64,000 bases of DNA, taken from NCBI GenBank assembly GCA_041395205.1, contig JAWLAZ010000001.1, positions 1,488,001 to 1,552,000 on the forward strand, written 5' to 3'. A model generated the notes under the pieces. That model was not told the origin of the DNA. It did no database searches and worked only from the letters and a program-made list of their open reading frames with translations. Shown piece by piece: positions 40,229-47,933 of this stretch. Every line of letters begins with the position of its first letter. The stretch's first letter is position 1. Position numbers and translations under genes: made by a program. Origin of the DNA: JAHEFU01 sp041395205. Its GTDB lineage: Bacteria; 4484-113; JAFGCY01.

Positions 40229-40866
40229 TTCATCTTCTCCACGCCACCATTATCACCCGTTCCATCGACCCGCCCCTCGAGGATGTCAATCAGGGCCTGG
40301 ATCACGATTGCATCGTACTGGCAGAATGCTGTACTTCCGGGGTTGCGGCCGCTCGGATTCTGTTCAAACTTGAAATGGCTGTGCTCGAAGTTGAGCTTGC
40401 GGTTGTAGCATATCTGGGCATATTGGTTGGCAAGGAAGAGGAAACGGTTGGCTGTGGTCCTGAACGGGGCAGCTCTCAGGTCGCTGAACATTGGTGTTTT
40501 CCCTCTCATTGCCGGGTCAAGCAGTTCCGCGCTGTTCGCAGCCTCGAGGGTGTCAACGATCAGGTTGTTCTCCGTCAAATTGCGGATCGCCAGGCTGCGC
40601 ACAAGTTTCGCGGTCTTCTGATCAGGCACTGGATCACCAATCCGCATGATGGCAATTGTGATTCCAAGAAGCAGCACCGAGAGAATGATTCGTTGCGGAA
40701 TTGAATCCTCCAGCGGAATTCTCGTATTGAGCCAGACCCCTGCTGTGGCTAACAGAAATACGGATGTAAACCAGTAGCGAGCCCGAAGATTGCGCTTGGG
40801 GATGCCCTGCATGAGCTGATGAAGTGCAGCAATGACTTCCTGCTTCTGGGGAAGATTGTCAGTCAT
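40225..40866 (-). CDS. Tandem-array membrane protein M3, unknown
   Basis: A 213-residue member: short N-terminal helix (MTDNLPQKQEVIAALHQLMQ), two spans (YWFTSVFLLATAGVWL and IILSVLLLGITIAIMRIG) and the domain RNLTENNLIVDTLEAANSAE with RFLFLANQYAQICYNRKL. It ends with an ALIDILEGRVDGTGDNGG-type acidic tail, much like the ends of M1 and M2. ATG 40866 overlaps the M2 stop in ATGACTGA (8 nt), which decides the start and shows coupling. The visible base use is somewhat less GC-rich than in the neighbours. Confidence 0.75.
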   Translation of the reverse strand: MTDNLPQKQEVIAALHQLMQGIPKRNLRARYWFTSVFLLATAGVWLNTRIPLEDSIPQRIILSVLLLGITIAIMRIGDPVPDQKTAKLVRSLAIRNLTENNLIVDTLEAANSAELLDPAMRGKTPMFSDLRAAPFRTTANRFLFLANQYAQICYNRKLNFEHSHFKFEQNPSGRNPGSTAFCQYDAIVIQALIDILEGRVDGTGDNGGVEKMK

Positions 40867-41545
40867 CCGGTTCCCCGCTGTTCCTCTGCTCGTCCTGTGC
40901 GTCGAAGATCTCCGCCAGTGTTTCCAGCAGGCTGATCCGCAAGCGCATGGCATGCTTGTCGCCGGTTCTGGCAGCCTCCAGCTTCCTGAGCCAGCGGTGG
41001 CCGGCCTGCCAGGCGGGGCCGCTGACCGGCCAGTCGCGCCGCAGGCAGATCGCCTCGTAGTTGTCAACGAGGAAGCTGATCCGCCGCTGCATGTCCGTGA
41101 AGGCGGCCTGGCCGGCACCTGAGCCTGTCAGCAGCCGCGCGAGGGCCGGGCCGGTCACCAGCTCCCGCGGATCGCGGCTGTCAATCAGATCAATCAGCAG
41201 GCCCTTGTCAAGCAGGTTGTGGAAGGCATGGAACTTCATCGACTTGCGCTCCGCTCCATCCCGGTTTCCCTGTTTCCAGCTCGCATGGATCAACCACAGC
41301 ATAGGCGGCATCGTCAGGAACATCGGCCAGTAGAGCGTGCCGAGCAGGCCGGTCAGCAGTAACACGATGAAGCTGGAGATGATCAGCTCACTGCCGCTAT
41401 GCCGGTCATAGCTGCGGCGCGCCTGCCGCAGCAGGACCGCGATCTGTCGCTGCAGCTTACCGTTCACCGGCAGGCTGAGAATCTCTGCACCCGTCAGCCG
41501 TGCCGCCTGCTCATGCTGCTGCCTGGTCCGCTGCTGTTCAGGCAT
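40859..41545 (-). CDS. Tandem-array membrane protein M2, unknown
   Basis: A 228-residue member. After a polar N-terminus come two close spans (LIISSFIVLLLTGLLGTLYW and MFLTMPPMLWLIHAS) and the domain NLLDKGLLIDLIDSRDPREL with RISFLVDNYEAICLRRDW. It ends in an acidic, Gln-rich tail. ATG 41545 is chosen: GGAGG lies 5 nt upstream and the start overlaps the M1 stop in ATGCCTGA. Longer frames upstream fall inside M1. The function is unknown. Confidence 0.75.
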   Translation of the reverse strand: MPEQQRTRQQHEQAARLTGAEILSLPVNGKLQRQIAVLLRQARRSYDRHSGSELIISSFIVLLLTGLLGTLYWPMFLTMPPMLWLIHASWKQGNRDGAERKSMKFHAFHNLLDKGLLIDLIDSRDPRELVTGPALARLLTGSGAGQAAFTDMQRRISFLVDNYEAICLRRDWPVSGPAWQAGHRWLRKLEAARTGDKHAMRLRISLLETLAEIFDAQDEQRNSGEPDD

Positions 41546-42176
41546 CCCTGCCTCCATCCTGCCTGGCACGGTTGTCAACACCACCCTCCAGCAGTTCGAT
41601 CAGCAGTTCCAGCAGTTCACGGCGGTGCTGGTCATCCAGCGCCAGGCCCTCCGCGCCATGCTCCCCCGGCTGCAGCGGGGTGAGCGGGTCGGCGAAGGCC
41701 GGCCAGCCACGGGATTCGCAGAGCAGGGCATAGCTCTCCAGCAGGAACTCGATGCGCTCGCGCATGTCGCGGAAGCGCTTCGGCAGCAGTGCGCGGATAT
41801 GCCCGTGGTTGTCAGCTTCCTGTTCCAGCAGTTCATGTGCGCTGCCGGCGCAGATCAGCTCCGCCAGCAGTCCGCGGCTGATCAGATTCTCACCCGCCAG
41901 CTGCCTGAAGCCCTGCAGGCCCCGGCTGCGCGGCCGGGAGGGCTTGTCAGCGATGAACACCAGCACCGCTGCCGGGATCAGGAAGTACAGCAGCAGCGGA
42001 TTGACCCAGTACAGCACGCAGCCCAGCACGGCGAGCACGATCCCCTTGAAGATGTTCAGCCCGAGGCGGTCGCCACTGTCCATCGCCCCACGCATCCGCC
42101 GCAGTTCCGCAAGCAGCGCGCTGTCCTCCACTGCGATGCTGTCCGCCGCCGTGCTCCCTGTGGCCTGCCTGCCCAT
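41538..42176 (-). CDS. Tandem-array membrane protein M1, unknown (operon head)
   Basis: First gene of the array, 212 residues. Two spans (FKGIVLAVLGCVLYWV and LLLYFLIPAAVLVFIA) are followed by ENLISRGLLAELICAGSAHE and RIEFLLESYALLCESRGW, then the acidic end ELLIELLEGGVDNRARQDGG. A TATGAT box 8 nt before ATG 42176 suggests a leaderless transcript that runs through M1-M2-M3-M4 by overlapping stop/start pairs. Family consensus across M1, M2, M3, M5 and M6: R-[IF]-x-FL-x2-x-Y-x2-[IL]-C, with the Cys present in all five. The function is unknown. Confidence 0.75.
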   Translation of the reverse strand: MGRQATGSTAADSIAVEDSALLAELRRMRGAMDSGDRLGLNIFKGIVLAVLGCVLYWVNPLLLYFLIPAAVLVFIADKPSRPRSRGLQGFRQLAGENLISRGLLAELICAGSAHELLEQEADNHGHIRALLPKRFRDMRERIEFLLESYALLCESRGWPAFADPLTPLQPGEHGAEGLALDDQHRRELLELLIELLEGGVDNRARQDGGRDA

Positions 42177-42184
42177 GTCCCTGT

Positions 42185-42190
42185 ATCATA
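42185..42190 (-). promoter_or_regulatory. -10 of the M1-M8 array, leaderless arrangement
   Basis: TATGAT on the minus strand, 8 nt before ATG 42176. Confidence 0.45.
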
Positions 42191-42280
42191 GCGAAATCAG
42201 CGGAGCTTCCGCCACTGCCTCTGCCTTCTGCCTCTTGCCTGTATTTCCTCACCCCCGCACCGCATCCCCTCCCCACTCCT

Positions 42281-42931
42281 TTGCTATACTGCCTGCTCCC
42301 CGACCAGGGGCAGGAGCCTGCCTTCACGATCAGTGCAGAACTACAGTCCGCCATCATCGGTGCCGCCGCCGGCGGTGTCTTCTACATCACGGCCCTGCTG
42401 CTCAGGACCTGGCTGTCCAACCGCAGCGACCACAACGCCGCCCGCCATGAATCCCGGGTGCGCTTCCTGCAGGAGCAGATCTCCTCACTCTACGGCCCGC
42501 TCTCGGGCTACCTCCACGAAACCACCACCTACTACGAGATGCTGCGCAGCATCACCCAGCGCCTGCGTGCCGACAGCGCCGCCGGCGGGGAGGATCCGCA
42601 GCTCTGCGAGGAGCGCATCCGCATTGTCAGCGAGCGCTTCGACAGCGAGTACTTCACGCGCATCAACCGCCAGATCGCCGCGCTGATGCGCTCCAAGCGG
42701 CACCTGATCGCCGAGGAGCACTTCCCGCAGTACCTGCGCGACTACCTCGCGCATGCCGCGGACTGGGATGCCACGCGGCTCGTGGTGCGGGAGCTGGGGC
42801 GCGGGCATGACTACGCCGGGATCAGCGGGCAGCAGTGGCCGGACGGGATCGTTGCCAGTGTGGATGCGATTCTCTACGAGCTGCGCCGGGACTACCGCCG
42901 CCACCTGCGGAAGCTCGGGCGGATGGGCTAG
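42281..42931 (+). CDS. Membrane-anchored helical protein, unknown
   Basis: Up to 216 residues. One N-terminal span (AIIGAAAGGVFYITALLLRTW) is followed by a helical soluble part with many Arg and Glu (FLQEQISSLYGPLSGYLHET), ending RRHLRKLGRMG. The true start is unclear: the frame opens at TTG 42281, but a TATACT box covers 42285-42290. Transcription from it would begin past that codon, and no later ATG or GTG in frame precedes the span. It is divergent from the M1-M8 array (about 105 nt apart). The segment LYGPLSGYLHETTTYYEML is the most family-like part but I cannot name it. Confidence 0.6.
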   Translation: MLYCLLPDQGQEPAFTISAELQSAIIGAAAGGVFYITALLLRTWLSNRSDHNAARHESRVRFLQEQISSLYGPLSGYLHETTTYYEMLRSITQRLRADSAAGGEDPQLCEERIRIVSERFDSEYFTRINRQIAALMRSKRHLIAEEHFPQYLRDYLAHAADWDATRLVVRELGRGHDYAGISGQQWPDGIVASVDAILYELRRDYRRHLRKLGRMG

Positions 42932-42944
42932 GAGGTGCGGCGCG

Positions 42945-43080
42945 AGTCGCACAATGACGGATTAACCACAAAGGGCACAATGATCACAAAGTTGGCTTGC
43001 GGACCGCAAAGCAATTCTTCGTGTACTAATGAAACTTGGTGTACTTCGTGGCTTCGTGGTGAAAACTGGCCAGGATGTGC
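42945..43080 (+). repeat. 136-nt direct repeat, copy 1
   Basis: Equal in length to 43112-43247 with scattered mismatches. Each copy is itself a large imperfect hairpin: it opens with AACCACAAAG-type words and closes with their complements CTTCGTGGCTTCGTGGT. Non-coding. The 31 nt between the copies and the ~60 nt after them show no gene. Confidence 0.85.
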
Positions 43081-43111
43081 TGCACAGCTACGCCATCGTA
43101 AGTGCCGTGCT

Positions 43112-43247
43112 AGTCGCACAATGACGGATTAACCACAAAGAACGCAATGATCACAAAGTTGGCTTGCGGATCACAAAGCAATCCTTCGTGAACTAATCAA
43201 ACTTCGTGTACTTCGTGGCTTCGTGGTGAAAACTGGCCAGGATGTGC
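43112..43247 (+). repeat. 136-nt direct repeat, copy 2
   Basis: Partner of 42945-43080, 167 nt downstream. Confidence 0.85.
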
Positions 43248-43274
43248 GCTGATACAGGACAGACTCATGCCTGA

Positions 43275-43328
43275 TTTCTGCTGCTTCTCATTCTGGTTCT
43301 GTTTCTGCTTCTCATTCTGCTTCTCCCT
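43275..43328. repeat. Degenerate 6/7-mer tract, TTCTCATTCTG type
   Basis: A run of CTTCTG / CATTCTG / GTTCTG words just outside and slightly inside the 3' end of the GNAT gene. The same words recur at 44541-44580 and 62019-62070. Confidence 0.65.
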
Positions 43329-43887
43329 CAAGCCTGCTCCGCACAACCGGCCAGTCCGCTGCAGCAATGCTGAAGCGATTGTTGTCACCGACGCGCCCGT
43401 CGCGGTACAGCCTGTCGCCGACGCTCACTCCGTCAAAGCGGGCCCCGATGCCCTCCAGCGCACGGCGGCTCAGTTCATTCTCGGCGGCGGCCTTGAAGCG
43501 GATCTGCTGCAGGCCCAGCACCTCGAAGGCATGCCTCAGCATCAGCAGCTTGCATTCGCGGTTGGCACCCGTTCCCCTGAGCTCCCGCCAGAGCCAGGTG
43601 TAGCCGATGCTGAGCACCCCGTTGTCAGGTTCATGGGCGTAGAAACTGCTCGTGCCCACCGCCCGCCCGCTGTCCAGCGCGATCAGCGCATGCGGCCAGC
43701 GCTTGCCCCGCTCACGCTGCTCGATTGCCATTTCGACATAGACCCGCACGTCACTGCCATAGATGCCGGCATCCGGTGCATGCTTCCAGCAGTCCGGGCT
43801 CCAGGCCGCCTGCAGGTCTGCAATGTGCTCCAGCTTCAGCGGTGTGATCGCCATCCTGCCGCCGCGCAGCTCGACATCGAATTGCAT
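43312..43887 (-). CDS. GNAT acetyltransferase, RimJ/RimL type (second copy)
   Basis: A 191-residue acetyl-CoA-dependent N-acetyltransferase of unknown substrate. It shares the layout of the gene at 5628-6218: MAITPLKLEHIADLQAAW at the N-terminus, VGTSSFYAHEPDNGVLSIGY, WLWRELRGTGANRECKLLML for acetyl-CoA binding, and RRALEGIGARFDGVSVGD. The start at ATG 43887 has no clear ribosome binding site; an in-frame ATG twelve codons in (MAITP) would keep the whole domain. A repeat tract touches its last codons. Confidence 0.85.
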   Translation of the reverse strand: MQFDVELRGGRMAITPLKLEHIADLQAAWSPDCWKHAPDAGIYGSDVRVYVEMAIEQRERGKRWPHALIALDSGRAVGTSSFYAHEPDNGVLSIGYTWLWRELRGTGANRECKLLMLRHAFEVLGLQQIRFKAAAENELSRRALEGIGARFDGVSVGDRLYRDGRVGDNNRFSIAAADWPVVRSRLEGEAE

Positions 43888-43893
43888 TGTCAG

Positions 43894-43927
43894 ACTGCCT
43901 ACTGCCTACTGCTCACTGCCAACTGCC
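43894..43927. repeat. Degenerate 7-mer tract, ACTGCCT type
   Basis: ACTGCCT, ACTGCCT, ACTGCTC, ACTGCCA, ACTGCCG in series between the GNAT start and the mscL stop. Confidence 0.7.
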
Positions 43928-43928
43928 G

Positions 43929-44384
43929 CTACAGCTCGCTAGTGCAGTGGCCGCAGCGCGTGGCCGCGATCGGGATCTCCATCATGCACCTGGAGCAGGA
44001 CTTCGTGGTCGGCTCCGCCGGCGGGGCGGCTTCCTCGCGCTTGAGGCGGTTCATGACCTTGATCACGATGAACACCGCCCAGCTCACGAGCAGGAAGGTG
44101 ATGATCACGTTGATGAAGGAACCGTAGTTGATCGTCACCGCGCCGGCTTCCTTGGCGGCCTCCAGCGTGGCATAGCCCGTCGCACCGTCGGCCCCGGCCT
44201 TCAGCATCAGGAACTTGTCGGCGAAGCGGATCCCGCCGGTCATAAGCCCCAGCGGAGGCATGATCAGATCATTGACCAGGGACTGCACGATCGGGGTGAA
44301 GACCCCGCCGATCACGATGCCGACCGCCATGTCGATCACGTTGCCCTTCATGGCGAACTCGCGGAATTCCTTCAACATGTCCAT
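43929..44384 (-). CDS. mscL: Large-conductance mechanosensitive channel with zinc-ribbon tail
   Basis: Inner-membrane pentameric channel that opens under hypo-osmotic shock. The 151-residue product starts with the MscL opening MLKEFREFAMKGNVIDMAVG, the first span VGIVIGGVFTPIVQSLVNDL, IMPPLGLM, and the second span INVIITFLLVSWAVFIVIKV. The tail is unusual. Instead of ending in the normal cytoplasmic helix it carries CSRC and CGHC separated by 12 residues, a rubredoxin-like zinc ribbon (consistent with a known minority of MscL proteins). I chose ATG 44384 (GCAGGAGC upstream); an ATG two codons later is equally possible. Confidence 0.93.
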   Translation of the reverse strand: MDMLKEFREFAMKGNVIDMAVGIVIGGVFTPIVQSLVNDLIMPPLGLMTGGIRFADKFLMLKAGADGATGYATLEAAKEAGAVTINYGSFINVIITFLLVSWAVFIVIKVMNRLKREEAAPPAEPTTKSCSRCMMEIPIAATRCGHCTSEL

Positions 44385-44440
44385 GCTCCTGCGCTGTGTC
44401 ACCGGGCTCGCTCCGGCAGTGCATCCAGATTAGCACAAAA

Positions 44441-44602
44441 GCAGTGGTCAGTGGTCAGTGGTCAGTTACGAACCAGAATCAGCTTGCAGAAACAGAATCA
44501 GCAGAAATTGGTTGTCAGCTGAAAGTCCGCACACCTGCTCCTCATTCTGCTTCTCATTCTGATTCTGCTTACTGCCCACTGCCAACTGCCCACTGACAAC
44601 TC
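44441..44602. repeat. 7-mer tracts entering the oxidase subunit gene
   Basis: GTGGTCA repeats (44444-44466), then CTTCTCATTCTG-type and ACTGCCC/ACTGCCA words (44541-44602). The second part is translated as the C-terminal tail of the gene at 44466-45716 (SGQLAVGSKQNQNEKQNEEQ). Confidence 0.7.
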
Positions 44603-45716
44603 CCTTCCGGTTCGCCTCCACCAGTCTGGCAATGATCCAGCCCAGCACGCCGAGCCCGGCCACGAAGCTCACGAGGAACATCACGAGCGGGCCGATCTGC
44701 ATCTTCAGCGGGTCGCTGGCGATGTCGAGATAGGGCGCAAGCTGCTGGTTCTGCATCAGCTGCCGCGAAACGGCCTGCAGGCCCAGCGCGAGGAACTGCG
44801 CGATCAGGGCCCAGAGCCCCGCAGCAGGGGCATTGCGGCCCAGCCAGAGGATCAGGAGCGGCAGGCCCGGGCCCAGCGCCGTCAGCAGGTTGAGCGGCAG
44901 CAGGCTGCCACTGCTCATGTACTCCCGCAGCCCCGGCTCCCAGCCCGCGGCATACAGCAGGCCACCAGCGGCATAGACCAGCACGGCGAAGGTGTGGAAC
45001 TTCGGCGCGAAGCCGCGCGTCCAGCTGCGGTACTCGCTGCTTTCACGCCCCGCCAGCACGGCCCCGTCGAAGGCCACGTAGGCCGCGGTCGTCGTCATTG
45101 CCAGGCCGAGGAAGAACAGCATCCGCGTCCAGAGCGCGGCGTTGCCAAGTGCATGCGCGGTGCCGTACACGGCCGCGGCGCGTCCGCTCTGCGCGGCCAG
45201 CGCCGGCCAGCTGCCGGGCTCCGCCATCGTCAGCATCGCCGAGTGGAAGATCACGGCAATCACGATGAACAGCAGCGCACTGAGCCAGCCGCTGGCGCGT
45301 TGCCAGCGGGCCAGCGCGTCCATGCCGACCGTGCGCAGGCCCACGGCGTAGATGTAGACGCCGTAGTAGGCCAGGCACAGCAGTGCGATCACGCTCAGCC
45401 ACTGCCAGGCCATCAGGATCGTCGCGCTGTAGAACACGCGATAGCCCATCACCTGCAGGAACAGCAGCGGCACGATCCCGAGGTTGACACCGAAGGCGAT
45501 GATGAAGGGCATCTGCGACATCAGCCGGGCGCTGAAGCGCCGTGCCTCGGGGACGCGGGACAGGCCGAGCAGCATCGCGGTCAGCGTGCCGGCGTACCAG
45601 AGGTTCATCGGCAGCAGGTGCAGCGTGAAGCCCAGCACCCTGAAGAAGATCAGGAACCAGAAGGGCGCGGGATAGCCCAGTTCATTGACGGGAGCGATCA
45701 GGCCGTTGGCATCCAT
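44466..45716 (-). CDS. CydA-like second subunit of a bd-type oxidase
   Basis: Membrane protein of 416 residues with about nine spans. Its front half resembles CydA-type proteins: a His-bearing first helix (VLGFTLHLLPMNLWYAG), then QMPFIIAFGVNLGIVPLLFL and MAWQWLSVIALLCLAYYGVY in the positions of the CydA helices. It is not a CydB. It is coupled to the upstream CydA-cytochrome c gene by TGATG. I infer that the two form the membrane core of a bd-family terminal oxidase with two CydA-like chains; substrate (quinol or cytochrome c) is unknown. The last ~45 residues are encoded by low-complexity repeat DNA (Gln/Asn/Lys-rich) and are probably a recent extension. Confidence 0.75.
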   Translation of the reverse strand: MDANGLIAPVNELGYPAPFWFLIFFRVLGFTLHLLPMNLWYAGTLTAMLLGLSRVPEARRFSARLMSQMPFIIAFGVNLGIVPLLFLQVMGYRVFYSATILMAWQWLSVIALLCLAYYGVYIYAVGLRTVGMDALARWQRASGWLSALLFIVIAVIFHSAMLTMAEPGSWPALAAQSGRAAAVYGTAHALGNAALWTRMLFFLGLAMTTTAAYVAFDGAVLAGRESSEYRSWTRGFAPKFHTFAVLVYAAGGLLYAAGWEPGLREYMSSGSLLPLNLLTALGPGLPLLILWLGRNAPAAGLWALIAQFLALGLQAVSRQLMQNQQLAPYLDIASDPLKMQIGPLVMFLVSFVAGLGVLGWIIARLVEANRKGVVSGQLAVGSKQNQNEKQNEEQVCGLSADNQFLLILFLQADSGS

Positions 45717-47161
45717 CAGCGCACCTCCTCACCAGTGTTGTCATTTCCGGGCAGCAGGCTGAGCGGCCGGCCCGGGCCCTCGCCGAAGTCCATCCCCGGC
45801 GGCAGCTCCGGGCGCAGCTGCATCAGGTAGTCCGTCAGCAGCTCGGCCTCGGCCTCCGTGCCGCTCCAGGGCGGCATGAAGTACTTGAGCTGCTCCGGGT
45901 GGCGCACGGATGTCGCCACCATTTCGCGGTTCCAGCCAGTCAGCAGGTGCGCCATGGCATTCACGCCGTTCTCAGCGGCATGGCAGTCGTTGCAGTGATA
46001 CATGAACAGCACCTCACCGATATCCACGCGTTCCTCCGCCGGCAGGCCGAGCAGGGCCTGCTCGTCAATCCGCAGCCGGCCCTCGCCGTCACGCTCAGTC
46101 AGCTGCGGATGCCTTGCCGCCAGCCAGGCCGAGGGCCAGGTCGTGCCCTCGATGAATCCATCACTGCGCAGCCGCGGCACGTCCTCCACCAGCACCTGGT
46201 TGCCAAGTACGAGGTTGTAGACGATGTAGGGCTTGCGCACCGCCTCGCGGATGTATTCGCCGGTGGCGGTTGCCGCCAGTCCGAAGCCGAGGAACATGAT
46301 CGCGAAGCCGGGGCTGAGCCAGCCGGGGTTCCTGTAGGGGCCGAGGTAGAGCAGGGCGAAGACCACGATCGTCAGCGTGAACATGATCACCATCAGCACG
46401 TTGATCACCGCCGCGCCCTGCAGCGCCGCCTTGCTGCTCTCGGGCAGCATCAGGAACCACCACAGCCCGCCCACCGCCACGAGGATGCTGCCGAGCATCG
46501 CCGGGCGGCTGCTGCGCCGCTCGATGTAGCGCAGATGCTCGCGGTCCCGGCAGCGGAACGAGGCATGGAAGTAGACGTAGAGTGAAGCCAGCAGGAAGGC
46601 ACCGCCCGTGCGGGCCAGCACCTGCGGCAGGAACTGCGGGTTGAAGAAGCCGTCCCAGAAGTTGTGGGTCTCGGGCCAGCGCCCGGGGTCCAGCATGAAG
46701 GCCGTGATCCCGGTGATCAGCACGAGGCTGATCCAGGCCGCGATCGCGTAGATCCAGCCCATCGCCACATGCGTCTTCGGGTCAAGCCTGCCCCAGAAGT
46801 AATAGAATGCAAAGCCAGCCGTGAGTTCAATCACGAAAAACACCCATTCCGTGGCCCAGCCGAATACGAAGGTCTGGATCAGGAAATGCGTGGCCAGCGG
46901 GCTGGCAAGCCCGATGATCCACCAGATCCCCACCCCGGTGATGGCCCCGAAGACCACGGTCAGCAGCACGAAGAACCAGGCGTGCTGCTTCAGGTACGCC
47001 AGGTAGCGCTCATCCCTGTGGCGGTAGGCGTGGCTTGTTTCCACGGCCAGGAACAGCCCGCCGCCCACGGCGTAATGTGAAACCAGCACGTGCACCGTGG
47101 CGATCAGCGCGATCAGCATCGGCGCCGTCAGGAATGGCACGTGCCACCAGGGATAGCTCAT
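45716..47161 (-). CDS. CydA-like oxidase subunit I fused to a cytochrome c domain
   Basis: Membrane protein of 481 residues. The CydA-like core has His-bearing VHVLVSHYAVGGGLFLAVE, GAITGVGIWWIIGLASP, and EWVFFVIELTAGFAFYYFW, whose two Glu seven residues apart match the conserved Glu pair of CydA. ISLVLITGITAFMLDPG and YFHASFR follow. The Q-loop of E. coli CydA is not evident. The C-terminus holds a class I cytochrome c domain with heme motif CNDCH (about residues 390-394) and a likely Met ligand in YFMPPWSG. A covalent heme would face the periplasm and could pass electrons in from a soluble donor. AGGGAG precedes ATG 47161. A CRP/FNR-like site lies 63 nt upstream. Confidence 0.82.
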   Translation of the reverse strand: MSYPWWHVPFLTAPMLIALIATVHVLVSHYAVGGGLFLAVETSHAYRHRDERYLAYLKQHAWFFVLLTVVFGAITGVGIWWIIGLASPLATHFLIQTFVFGWATEWVFFVIELTAGFAFYYFWGRLDPKTHVAMGWIYAIAAWISLVLITGITAFMLDPGRWPETHNFWDGFFNPQFLPQVLARTGGAFLLASLYVYFHASFRCRDREHLRYIERRSSRPAMLGSILVAVGGLWWFLMLPESSKAALQGAAVINVLMVIMFTLTIVVFALLYLGPYRNPGWLSPGFAIMFLGFGLAATATGEYIREAVRKPYIVYNLVLGNQVLVEDVPRLRSDGFIEGTTWPSAWLAARHPQLTERDGEGRLRIDEQALLGLPAEERVDIGEVLFMYHCNDCHAAENGVNAMAHLLTGWNREMVATSVRHPEQLKYFMPPWSGTEAEAELLTDYLMQLRPELPPGMDFGEGPGRPLSLLPGNDNTGEEVR

Positions 47162-47223
47162 GGTCAGACTCCCTTGCTCTGCTCCGGAATTGCTCCGGTG
47201 ATGATGTCTTTGCTTACCTGATT

Positions 47224-47239
47224 CGTGAACCGATTCACG
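47224..47239. promoter_or_regulatory. CRP/FNR-type operator before the oxidase operon
   Basis: CGTGAACCGATTCACG is a perfect palindrome containing GTGA-N6-TCAC, the core spacing of CRP/FNR-family sites. It lies between the oxidase operon and the divergent gene at 47307, which fits oxygen- or redox-responsive control. The regulator is not in this window. Confidence 0.5.
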
Positions 47240-47292
47240 TAAAATCAGCAAAATCATATACAGGTGAGGGCTGGCGACGCGCTGCGGCTCGC

Positions 47293-47298
47293 TAGAAT
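47293..47298 (+). promoter_or_regulatory. -10, leaderless arrangement
   Basis: TAGAAT ends 8 nt before ATG 47307. Confidence 0.45.
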
Positions 47299-47306
47299 CA
47301 GCTGTC

Positions 47307-47933
47307 ATGCCGCCATTTCTCTACATACCCATCGGCCTCGGCATCGTGGTCTTCGGCTATATCGCATATATGCGCGGGAAACGCCCGGCCGGGCCGGATG
47401 CCGCGGCGATCGCGGCCCAGCCCTTCAGCTCGGCGCGCGACGTGCTGCGCTACATGCAGCAGCAGCGCATCGGCTACATCGCCGTGGAGGGCGGCGGCAA
47501 GTGGGAGGCCAAGGACCTGCGCCAGCAGGGAATCGTCAACCTGCTGCGGGCGCGCTACTTCGAACTGCATGATGCCGAGCAGCGGCAGTACTTCAGCGAG
47601 CTCTCGGAGAACAACGTGGAGCAGGCCCGGGCGCTGCTGGCCCGGCGGCCCGTTGCCAACCTGCGCGGCTACCGCCAGCAGCTCCTGAAGCTCATGATCT
47701 ATGTGAAGGACCCGGATTGCCAGCGGGAGATCCAGGCCGAGCTGGCGGCGATCAGCAGCGCGGTCGAGGAGGAGCAGGTACGGGCGGCACTGGCCAGTCC
47801 GCCTGCGGAGGTCGATGTGGAGTACCTTGCCCTGCTGGAGAACCAGCTCGAGGCCGACCCGCAGTTCAGCCTGGCCCGCGAACTGCGCGCGGAGATCGCC
47901 CGCGTGAAGCAGCTATTGGGAGGTCATCCGTAA
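47307..47933 (+). CDS. Membrane-anchored helical protein, unknown
   Basis: A 208-residue product with one N-terminal span (FLYIPIGLGIVVFGYIAYM) and a soluble part rich in Arg, Gln and Glu. Parts of it (VLRYMQQQRIGYIAVEGGGK and LLKLMIYVKDPDCQREIQAE) look like regular helical pairs. No motif of known function. It is divergent from the oxidase operon; the palindrome between them could control both. The gene ends just before a repeat field. Confidence 0.65.
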   Translation: MPPFLYIPIGLGIVVFGYIAYMRGKRPAGPDAAAIAAQPFSSARDVLRYMQQQRIGYIAVEGGGKWEAKDLRQQGIVNLLRARYFELHDAEQRQYFSELSENNVEQARALLARRPVANLRGYRQQLLKLMIYVKDPDCQREIQAELAAISSAVEEEQVRAALASPPAEVDVEYLALLENQLEADPQFSLARELRAEIARVKQLLGGHP

